A stretch of DNA of 64,000 nt from Triangularia verruculosa (Eukaryota; Ascomycota; Sordariomycetes; Sordariales; Podosporaceae): NCBI GenBank assembly GCA_033296885.1, contig MU863888.1, positions 1 through 64,000 on the forward strand, in the 5' to 3' direction. The position numbers and the translations under genes were made by a program. Of this stretch, positions 47,690 through 57,739 are shown piece by piece. The notes under the pieces were generated by a model. It searched no databases and was not told where the DNA came from. It was given only the letters and a program-made list of their open reading frames with translations. Every line of letters starts with the position of its first letter. Position 1 is the first letter of the stretch.

Positions 47690-48528
47690 ATGGCCCGCCC
47701 CTTCGCAATCTACACCGACAACGCCCCCGCCCCAGCCCCAGAACTCAGCCAGGCAGTCCAGATCAACGACATGATCTTCTGCTCAGGCACCATGGCCATC
47801 GACCCCGAAACCGGCCACCTCATCGAAAACACCTTCAAAAAACGCGTTGTAAGCCAGCCCACCCAAATTCCTATCTTTTACAACCGTGCTATTAACAAAA
47901 TAAAACAGGAACGCTGCCTGATAAACCTCGAATCTATACTCATAGCCGCAGAATGCGACTTCAAGAACGTGGTCAAAGTCAACGTTTTCTCGACGGACAT
48001 GAGGAATCTGGACGAGTTGGATGAGTCTTACAATGAGTTTGTGAATCGGTTTGATATGGATGGTGATCCGGTGGCCAAGCCGGTGAGAATGTTTTTAATT
48101 TTGTTGGTGAGATATGTGGGGGAATGGGGGCTGACGATGATGAGTGAAAACAGGCGAGGACTTGTGTGGCTGTCCATCAGCTGCCTTGGGGGACGGATGT
48201 TATGATTGATTGTATTGCCGTGAAGGGTCGGACGGGGTCTGAGGAGCCCGAGGTTGTGATGCAGTCTGTGGAGGCCATGTCTTGTACGGTATCTGAAGAG
48301 GGGGAGGGAGATGAAGAGGGGGAGGGAGCTGAAGAGATGGAGGTATCTGAAGAGAGAGAAGCATCTTCAGAGATGGAGGTATCTTCAGAGAATGAGACAC
48401 CTTCAGAGAGGGAGGCATCCTCAGAGATGGAGACATCTTCAGAGAGGGACACATCTGCAGAGGTCGAGATGCCCCTGAGGCGCATGTCACTTGATTCTGA
48501 GGACGAACCTGAGGGCCGGGGGACTTGA
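47690..48528 (+). CDS. RidA/YjgF-family protein with acidic repeat tail
   Basis: Three exons: 47690-47848, 47909-48082, 48154-48528 (235 aa), phase 0 joins. Residues 1-135 are a RidA fold: SQAVQINDMIFCSGTMAIDP, NLESILIAAECDFKNVVKVN, DLDELDESYNEF-like segment, and VAVHQLPWGTDVMIDCIAVK. Family members deaminate reactive enamines/imines from PLP enzymes, as trimers in cytosol or mitochondria. The usual key Arg is expected near the C113-equivalent segment (ARTCVAVHQLP), consistent with retention. Normal members end near residue 125-130, but here about 100 more residues follow: Glu/Ser-rich with repeated SSEME and SERE units. No targeting peptide is evident. Convergent with Sro7, about 200 bp between stops. 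Confidence 0.87.
48301..48470 (+). repeat. Imperfect coding repeat in RidA tail
   Basis: Degenerate tandem units of roughly 30 bp, with a core like GAGATGGAGGTATCTTCAGAG recurring with small changes. They translate to SSEMEVSSE-type decapeptides and keep the gene's frame. Confidence 0.75.
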
Positions 48529-48726
48529 GTGGGTTGTGTTGGGTTCGTTGATGTGCATCGGGTAAAAGTAATTTCTTTACAGAGTAGCGTTGGCACATGA
48601 AAACAGCGAAAGGACTTGGTTTTTCTTTGAAATCAGCATTTATTCATCCCAAAGACAAAACGAAATCATCAATTCATGGTATCTAAAATCCAACCCTGCC
48701 CAAAAGTCCCATTAAAATGTCACTTG

Positions 48727-51700
48727 TCAAAAGAAACTCTTCTTCAACCCGCCCAGCAGCAGCCCCCTCTTCTGGTCCTTGACCGTCTTATTCACATCAT
48801 CCGCCCACCCCGCGCTCGCCTCCTGCAGCTTCATCATCGCGTCATCAACAAAAGATAACTTCTCCGTCCGCTCATTGACTTGTCTGACTAGATAATCCCC
48901 CCATCCCTCTTGTAGTCCCCCTCCTGCCCTACTGCTACTACTTCCCGCTGCACCGCTCTGACCCAACCTCTCTGCCTCAGCGGCCTGAATCATTCGTTTC
49001 GATGGCGGCCGTCCCTCCCCCCCAATCAAAAGATCAAGGTCGGTAGGGGAGACATACTGCGTCCCGCTGATCCACTGCAGGTTGCTTATCGTCGGCCTCG
49101 GGGGCGCGACTCTCTCGGGGGTGATCAAGACGTCGGTAGAAGGAGCGAGTCCCCTCCCAGACCCGTACACAGGCATCACCGCGATTTCGCTAGGTCCGTT
49201 CCATGCTATTAGTTCCCCTGTTTTGGAGATCACCGAGGACAAGGTTCGGGACGGATCGAGCATGGCCAGACTGACCCTCCCGAGTTCCTTCAGCGACGGG
49301 ATCGCGTACGCGCGGGTGGTGCGGTCGCCGAATAGACAGATGATGGAGGGGGACAGGTTGGGCGGGTGGACGACCCTCGCCGAGTCACACAGCTGGTCGT
49401 CGAACGATTTACTCGCGCCTTTGTTTGTGGCGGGCTTGAAGATGCGGATTTCGGACTGCGTGATGGCGACCAGGACCCCGTGGGTTTGCATGTTGGAGCG
49501 TAATCCTGCCACCGAGGGGCCGGTTGCTGTAGCGGGGGAGCCGGTTTCGCTGTTGATTGGGTTGAGGGAGATGACGCGGTCGGACGAGGAGGTTTTGATG
49601 TGCCCGGCTGGCTTTGCCGTGTAGGAGTTGCCCGAGGGCAGGAGGCGGAAGGTGGCGATGTGCCCTAGGTTGGTGCCGACGAAGCAGCAGATGGAGGAGT
49701 AGCTGTCGCCTTCCAGGGTCATGACCCCGAAGGAGATGGCGGTGGGGAATTCGAGACGGTTGTTGCTCGAGGAGGATTTCTTCAGAAAAGACTTTTTCTC
49801 GGCCGTGATGAAGTCTGTGACGGGGGCCGCGTAGATTATCGATGGCCCCCTCAGGTCGAGGATGCTAAAGTGTCCTCCTTCTGAGCCCACCCCGATGAAG
49901 CCCACGTCGGAGACACAAAGTGCCGAGATTGGACCCTGTGCCATCTCGTAGAGCACAAACGGCTGCAGTCCTTCCTTCAGCGATGGCTCCGCCCTGGTAC
50001 TGATATCTGTCAATCCCCCAGGATTCGACTCCAAAGGCTTGGTAGCATCCCGTCCATGAAACGTGTTAACCCCCCACTTAAACACCACCACCTCCCCCGT
50101 CTTCGTCCCCGCCGCAAACTCCCCCGTCGCCTCCCCCATATGTATCGCGCTCACGCTCACATCCTCAAACCTCCCCACCGCCCTCGCCACATCCACCTGC
50201 AACATGCCCGGGTTCTCAACCTCATCCCCATACCCCGCATCCCAAATCCTCACCGTGCTATCCGCATGCGCCACCTGAATCACATTCCTCACATCCACCA
50301 TTTTTCTCCGCGTACTACTCCCATGATGTTTCCCCCCCCTCAGTATCGTCTCCCCCTGGCTCCTCTTCTCCACCATCCCCAACCACCTCTCCCTCGGCAC
50401 GCTCGCCACCCCAATCTTCTGCACAAACGGGTGCACAAACGACAAGCTCGGGTGAAGCATATTAGTAGGCGTAATCGGCCACCCGCTAGGAAAACTCAAG
50501 GTAATAATCTCCCCCGAGCTCAACATGGCCATAACCGCAATCGGATCCTGCGCCCCGTCAAAGTGCGGCGACTCTCTCGGAATCAAGCAGTAATCCACCA
50601 CCTCGGCCCCCGGCGGCATCTCCATCACCACCCTCTCCTCCCCCCTCCCCCTAAAATACCCCCCGAGCACCTCCCAGCTACTAGTAGCATAAACCGGCGT
50701 CGGCCCCAAATCAATAAACGTTATCCCCCTTTTTTCCTTCGTTTCATTCCTATCCCACCCCGCCGCAACCACCAACCCGGTATCATCCGGATTCCCCCCT
50801 TTACAACACCACTTCACCCTCCCCAACCCAACCAAATCTTTTTTCTTTTCTGCCTCAACAACAACCCCATAAACATCCCTCACAGCCAGCACCCTCCCCT
50901 CTTTCACATCCCAAAAAACCATCCTCCCATCTTCATACCCCCCCATCAAAAAACTCCCCCCCGGATGCCAAACCACATTCGTCAACCTCCCCCCCTTTTT
51001 TGTCTCTGGCGGTGGTTCAAACCACCTCTGCACCCCCCCCATCTTAAAACTATACACCCCCACCACCCCCCCAGCATACCCAATCGCCAACTTCCCCACA
51101 TCCCTCGGGTGCATCGCCATAGCCACCACCCCAGCCCTATCCCCCATCACCTCCCTTCCAAACCTCTGTTCCATCTTCACAAAACAAGGCAACCTAAACC
51201 CCCCCACCCGTCCCCTATCCAAATCAAAAACCTCCACCCCCCCATTTCCTCCTCCAGGTACAAAAACCCAATCCAGCCCCGGATCAGCCACCACCTCCCC
51301 GCCCACCCTCGCAAAAGTATACCTCCCCCTCTTCTCCCCCGTCATCAACTCCCATACCACCAATTCCCCCCCCGTATCAACCGACACCAGCAAATCCCCC
51401 ACAAACCTCAACTGTTTGTACCCAACAGCCCCTTGTTTAGTACCATCAGACCCCAAAACCCGATGGACCCTCCCCCCTCCAAAAACATAAATCTTGCCCT
51501 GAGGAGAAAAACTCGAGGGGGAGGTCCCGACTGCGAGGAGGGATTGGACAGGGTCGTAGGCGATGCAACTAGACCCCAAAAACACTGTTAGTTATATACA
51601 TGACAAATGATAAAAGAAGGGAAAAGAGAGAGGAAATGTATACCTGACCTGGGAGTTAATCCCATATCTCGCCAGCTCGTCTGGGTTGAAGCTCCCCGGC

Positions 51701-51762
51701 AGCAGGCCGCTAGACAGGTCTGTCGCGACGCCCGATTGTTTGGCGCGGAGGAACGACGCCAT
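48727..51762 (-). CDS. SRO7: Sro7/Lgl-family WD40 protein
   Basis: Two exons: 51762-51644 and 51568-48727 (986 aa). Exon 1 encodes MASFLRAKQSGVATDLSSGL and LARYGINSQVS, joining in frame to CIAYDPVQSLLAVGTSPSSF, the lethal-giant-larvae/tomosyn N-terminal motif. The rest is WD40-like beta-propeller sequence (two propellers), for example NVVWHPGGSFLMGGYEDGRM near residue 270. A Lgl C-terminal region contains RMIQAAEAERLG and ends in LLLGGLKKSFF. In yeast, Sro7/Sro77 bind Sec9 t-SNARE and Sec4/Sec2 partners to regulate exocytosis at the plasma membrane. The opposite strand also carries a long open frame here, rejected as an artefact of C-rich codons. Confidence 0.92.
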
Positions 51763-52348
51763 CTTCTCTGCTTCTTCTTCTTCTGCTTCTTCTTTTTGCT
51801 GTTGCTGTTACTGTCATCAAAACTCCCTGTGTAAAGAAGAAGAAATAGAGTTGGAAGAGAAAAGGAAAAACAACCTCACCGGAAACAGCGGCACGGCGCC
51901 CCCATAATCCCAAGCCTCAGCATGTGCTCGGCACCCCGCGACACCCCGGCGGCGCTGACGTTGTTGGTGGGGTTACACAGCTTGGAATGCCCTTGGCACC
52001 TGTGTGATGACATAAGCTGGACCCTGGAAACCACCGTTGCTGTGGTAAATGTCAAAAGAAAGGGGTGTAAATACTTGGCATTGTCTCGAGCATCACTCAC
52101 ATCATCACATTGCACCAAAGACACACATTCATAAAAAGCAACGATGGATTCTGTAGATCTCCTACTTTTAAAAATCAAATGCGCAGCCAAGGTCTTCCGC
52201 GGGCAGAGACTCTTCCCATCGACGTCAACTAATCCTTTCCTGCTCCCCCGCTGATACTTCTCCCGTGTTGTCGTCGTGGAAATCATCCCCCCTACTGCCA
52301 GGCTCAATATACATGATATAATCACAAACAGACATGGTCGGCGCTGCT
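51763..52348. other. Intergenic, 3' of Argonaute and 5' of Sro7
   Basis: 586 bp between tandem minus-strand genes. It holds the Argonaute 3' UTR (right) and Sro7 promoter (left). It is GA/CT-rich by the Sro7 start. No gene. Confidence 0.5.
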
Positions 52349-55330
52349 TTAGACGAACCACATGCCGGCAACAAAGGTGTCCGCAGCACCCGCTCGGGCA
52401 TTCACACCGAGGGGAATGAGCTTGGGGCAGACCTTGTTGCGTTCGTCGGTACTGGCCTTGCTCTTGCTATCCTTCTTCTGGAATTTCTTGCCAAACTGGC
52501 CCTCCTTGGCGCGGAGAATGCCGTGCTTGACGTCATCGGGAACACGATCCGTGAACAGCTTCATCTCGTGAGGGCGAGCGCGGTTGCTGACCAAGTGGGC
52601 ATAGTACACGGCCGGGTGCAGAGACACGGGCGTGGTCGACCGCACGTACTGGTAGCACTGGTGATAGATCATCTCCTGAAGCTTGGCAGGAGCCATCTTG
52701 ATCTCGTCAACCAACACCGTGTAGTGGACAGGGCGCGCCGTGCCCTTGATGGCCACGTGCGAGCAAAGGTAAAAGTCGTACTGGAAGGGATGAGTAACCT
52801 CGCGCTCGACCAAGGTGCCGGGGAGGGCGTTGCCATTCTTGTCCGCTACATTGCTCTCGGGGAAGAAGCGGATGTGGTGGCGCTTGGTGGCAATGATGAC
52901 GGTAAATTGGGGCAGGGGAACACCCGCGCCAAGCACCTCCTGAAACGCCTTCTTCATGGCAGTGAACTCATGGTCCAGAACGTGGGCATACTGGCCCTCA
53001 GAAACACCATCGCGCATGTAGAAGACGCGCTTGGGGAAACAGCCGTTCACGTTTCTCCACTTGGAAATGATGGGCCGGAGCAGCCCAATCATGTTGTAAG
53101 GCTGGACGATCTCGACGCGCCAGCCATTGGTCTGGGCGGCAGCGCGGTACTTGGTGGCCGCCTTGTCCATCGACACCGTGATGGCGGCGATCGAGGGCGA
53201 CAACTGACCGGCGGCACCGTGCGAGACATCGGCTCCGATAAACATGGTGGGCTGGTTGTCGAAATGCGGCGACACAGAGAAAGGCTTGAGCGGCTGGCCG
53301 GCCACAGTCTTGGTGGCAATGCCGGTGCACCCGCCAAGTTTGGCATTGACCTTCAAGCTGACATTGGAGCAGTACTGGGGTTGGGCCTTTCTAACGTTGC
53401 CAGCCTGCAACATCTGTGTGGGCATGGCATACCGGCAGTCAGCACTCCGCTTCAAGCGCTCGTAGTACCATCCCGGGCCCCTATCTTTCAGAACGAAGAA
53501 GATGATCTGGGGGTTCGACTGGAACTTCTGCCCAACCGTCTTCCAGGCATTCGTGACGATCTCTTGGTACTCGTTGCCCTGGGCTCTGAAGATGATAGGA
53601 TCGTTGTTGACCCTCCCACCATGGCCCTTGTAGATATTGATCCATGTCCTCATGAAAGACGACGTGGCGGCGTCATCTATGCAGCCCTGAGTGATGCAGA
53701 CGCCCCACGATTTGAGTGGAACCGGGTTGGGCTCAAGCAACTTGACATTACGCAAATCCCAACGGCCAGTCATACCAGGGTTGAGGATCTTGTTGCCAAA
53801 TGAAATGCCGGGGTTGGGAATGATCCTCGCCTCGACCTTGGGCATGTTGGGGTCCATCTGGATGCCGAAGTGCTTGAGGAATCGGTCCTCACCCCACTTG
53901 AGCTTGGCCACCATGGCCTCAATCTGCTGCTTTCGCACCTTGGGTGTCGAGACAGCGAACTCGAGCATGGTCTTGGTCTGGGCGCCATCCAGCTTGAAGG
54001 GGTAGGGGCAGAATCGCTGAACCTCGCAGTACTCCATGGGGAAAGCCCCGGCCTTGGTAGTCTCAACAAGGGGCAACTGCCAGTGCGTGATGCGGCGGTT
54101 GTATTGGGCCAGGTAGAAGTCAAAGACGGACCACTCGGTGACAGTCTTCTTGCCGGTGGCATCGTCGACAGTCGTGCGATTGAACTTGACTGCCTTGGCG
54201 GTGGCACCCATGTTGCCATACTTCTGATCGAACATGACGCTCTTGACCTTGTAGACGGGAGAATCCTCCTTCTTCTTGCCGCGATGCGTGACCTTGAAGC
54301 GGAGATTGACCATGCGACGAAGCACCTTGAAGGCGGCAGACGGGCCCCATTGACCATTGGGGCCCTTGACAGGTCGAATGACGTCCCAGAAGTCCTCGGG
54401 CTTGTGGGGCGACACGTTGGGAGCCAGGTTGGTGACCAGATGTCTAGCCAACTGTGCCATGTTCTGGCCGAGCCAGTACGTGTTGTTGGAGACGTCAACA
54501 TTGACGCCGAGGCCGATGCCGCCGCTGAGGTTGGAAGAGTTCAGGCGAATGGCAGAGTAAATGCCCTTGATGGCCTCGGTGACGGCGTTGAGGGTCCGAT
54601 ACTCTGAAGCGGCGGGATGGATAAGAATACGCTTGTTCGCCATGAAGCCATGGTGCACAGTGGGGCCGGAGCGGAAGACATGGTCGAGGAAGCCTAGTAG
54701 GTGGTTAGCATGTGCTGTGTGGGACAAGTCAAATGAGTTCTACTTACTGAGCGACTCAAGCACCACATTGTCAAAGCCCATCTTGCCGCTGAGGTAGGCA
54801 TTGAGGGCCTCCAGATTCACGACTCGAGTCTTGGTGACGGTGACCATGAAATTCTGGGGAGTGCCGCGGTTTTCACCCTCACGAAGGTCAATCTGGCGCT
54901 TGGCGGCCTGGTCGCCAATGTCGTTGGTGGACCAGATAATCTTGCCGCCATCATACAGCCAGGGGGCATTTTTGCCATCCTTGTTGACGTAGCGCTTCAT
55001 GTGCTGCTTCAGGGTGTTGTTCTCCCAAATCTTCTTGAAGACGACATTGTGATCAGGAACGGGGGAAGCGGCAAGATCATACTGGTAGACGGTGGGGAGA
55101 TTGGCCGTCTTGATGCGCCACTGGTTGATGCCGACCGTCACCTTTCTGGCCTTGGGGTCCTGGTTGAAGCCGGGGCGCTTCTCAAAGGGATGGAAGTTGC
55201 CATCATCGAGGATGTAGGCCTCGGGAGTGAGGTCGATGCGCTTGTTGACATCCTTGCTATTCAAGTCCTTGTAGGCAGTATCCTGGGGATACGACGGCAT
55301 GTCGTGGAGCGACCACTCCTGATCATCCAT
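52349..55330 (-). CDS. Argonaute protein (QDE-2/SMS-2 type)
   Basis: Two exons: 55330-54748 and 54693-52349 (975 aa), joined as ESL-S-FLDHVFRSG. Domains in order: N-terminal (1-220), linker, PAZ near 300-440, MID near 530-660, PIWI near 670-960. The PIWI slicer tetrad is intact: Asp683 (FIGADVSHG), Glu722 (NGWRVEIVQP), Asp756 (MRDGVSEGQY), His851 (RPVHYTVL). The MID 5'-phosphate pocket region YYERLKRSADCRYAMPTQ is conserved. It would bind small RNAs and cleave matching transcripts in RNA silencing; in Neurospora, QDE-2 acts in quelling and SMS-2 in meiotic silencing, and I cannot tell which this is. The N-terminus lacks an RGG repeat, but an upstream coding exon cannot be ruled out (the reading frame stays open to a CAG at about 55410). 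Confidence 0.95.
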
Positions 55331-57739
55331 TGCGAAAGATGTCGTGGGGGGGACAAGAGGGTGTCTTGTTGCAGAGGGAGAGAGCGGTTTGCCTGGCAGG
55401 ACTTGTTGCGCTGAGGAGGTTAGTCGCCGTGTGCAAATAATTGCGATGAGGAAGAATGGGGACGAGAAGATGTTGCAAAGGAGAAGGGGTTAAGTAGAAA
55501 GTGACAACGAAATTGCGTGGCCTACCAGTCAAGCAAGATGACGGCGGCGGGGAAACAGCAACGGCAATCACGCAATGACTGCCTGTTGGTGGAGGGAAGG
55601 AGAAGTGTGAGTCTTGGAAGGGGCCGGTTGCAGCTGCAAACAGAGGCAAATGGGGGTAAACGCAAGAGTAGGCAAACAGGCCTGTCTCAATGTCGATGGC
55701 ATGAAAAGGGAAAAGAATAATCCGACAGACGAGAACTAGGGAAGAGGCAATGGCTTCAAGAACATACCTTTTTGTGATGCCGAAGCAAGTCGCTGTTTTG
55801 CTACCACAAAAGGGTAGATGGAAGAGGGATACCGAAGGCTGATATCGCTCTGGATGGAAGTGAGGTAGTGAGTGAAGGTAGCCGATGGCTGGAGTTGAAG
55901 AATGGAGTGGGTTGTTGGAGGAAAGGTTGTGGGAGTTCTGGGGAGAGGAGGGCTTACTTTATACTCAGGAATTGGGAGCCCAGAATTCCTAATCAGCCCA
56001 GGGAGAACGGATCAGCGAGAGCGAGGTGGGATATCGGAGGAAGGAGCAGGCCGTAGTTGTCGTAAGCCAGGATAAGAGACAAAGGACTGCTCTCTCTTCT
56101 GCCTGATAGGTGGGCTACGACGGTGACGACGACAGCGAGGATGGTGATAGGCTTCCTTTGTTTAGTGGGGACGAGGTCTCTTTGCTCCGGTAGGCAACGA
56201 CGGAGAAGAAGCGGGTAAAATAATCGGTGGAAGGAGCGAGGAGGAGCATATCGGACGGCTCCGATAGGGGCCGCATCATCAACCTCGCCGTCATGGCAGT
56301 CACAAGAGTTGGAAGAGCAAGTGGTATCTCCACTCGGTGGGTATCATCATCATCACCATTCAATGACCTGGAGTACGACGAGCCTCCAAGATACCCACAT
56401 TCCTTCACCTCGAGCAAAAGAAAAATTCTTCTTGACCCGTACATAATCACGGATTTATGGCATCATCTAGCTCTTGTTTACTTTTGTCTACGGCTCATCC
56501 GTGTTTCTCTCTCCTTTCCTTGGGCACAACTATGCAGCCAACCTGGACTGGCTCTTTATTTCCGTCGACAGCGGCAGGGGCACTCACATTGAATATGCCC
56601 ATGCATGTCAACATGCCAGTTGGACATCAAATGTCTATACCAGCTGCAGGATTAGTCCAGCCTATCAATCATCTTCTGCAATGAAAGTAACGTGCATGAC
56701 CTTGTAATGTAGTGATGGTGATGCTACGTTACCGACAGCACATCATCTTCCAGCGGCAACTTGACTAGAGATGAGTAATGTGGCAGCAACCAAAATATCA
56801 CACACTACATCTTGAGCCTTCAACAAGGAACAGTATCTAAAAATGTCCAACTTAATGTTCAAACACCCAGAAATCCATTGAATCCCGTCCCATCTCCAAT
56901 CACCTCACTTTGCCCCCAATCCCAACCCGTCCACCATCTCATCCTCCCCAAGACGTGTCGTCAATTTAAGCTCCTTTACACCCCCTACATATCCAACCCA
57001 ACATCAGACAAAAGCCAACCACCCTCCCTCCTGTCCAATCCCTCCAACCCCCGCCAAGCCCTACCCCTTTTATATATCTTAGCCCGGCGCCATGACAACA
57101 ACAACACCAACACCAACAAAGTAAACAAACCTTTCCTTTTCTCAGCACAACTGTCATGAACTTAACATTAAGTTGCCTATTGCAATAAGCCATCTTATCA
57201 CCGGCACTATAAATATCCAAGTTCGCTCCATGATAAGACGCGATTTGAATATAACAGACAGTCACCAATATGCATCAGTTGAGCTAATAGAAAAGTATAT
57301 GAATGGGCATAGAGAAACAGTCACCGTTTACAATGCCCAATGTTATCAATGATTCAAAAACACATGCGTCACAGTTCCGTCCCACAGCACACACCACCGC
57401 ACAGCACCAACCAGAAAACTTTTGAACAAAACATATGCATTCCCCTCCCTTCCCAAACTATCACACACCACCTCCCTCCCATCCTCCCCATTTTTAATTT
57501 ACCCCCAACCCCGAAATGCACCTCCCCCGAAATGCACCTCCCCCGAAAAGAAATTCATCATATCCTATACAATATGCACCCACCCACCTCAAAAGAAAAA
57601 AACGCCAGACCATCCCACATCAACCACCCCCGCTTCATTTTGTTCCTGTCCTTTAGCCCACCCCCCCAACTAAAATATATTTAATCCCCCCCCCATCTCC
57701 TAATCTCATAAAGGACACCCCCATCCCCCCCCCAAAATC
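55331..57739. other. 2.4 kb non-coding, 5' of Argonaute and 3' of Rna14
   Basis: Left part (55331-56100) is probably Argonaute leader. On the minus strand, a GTATGT donor near 55766 and a TTTGCAG acceptor near 55640 suggest a 5' UTR intron of about 130 bp. Right part is AT-rich then C-rich with a 16-bp tandem repeat (57510-57548). Short ORFs are low-complexity. No gene. Confidence 0.5.
57510..57548. repeat. 16-bp tandem repeat, about 2.4 copies
   Basis: The unit CCCGAAATGCACCTCC occurs at 57510-57525 and 57526-57541, then a partial copy. It is about 190 bp downstream of the Rna14 stop. Confidence 0.88.

Noticed and set aside
50056..51591. Long plus-strand open frame (511 codons) opposite Sro7
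   Set aside because: It is a shadow of the Sro7 gene: the translation is an unnatural mix of Pro, His, Arg and Ile caused by C-rich codons on the other strand, with no domain.
52334..53803. Plus-strand open frame (489 codons) opposite Argonaute
   Set aside because: Mirror of the strongly biased Argonaute codons; no recognisable family, and the minus strand has the complete PIWI domain.
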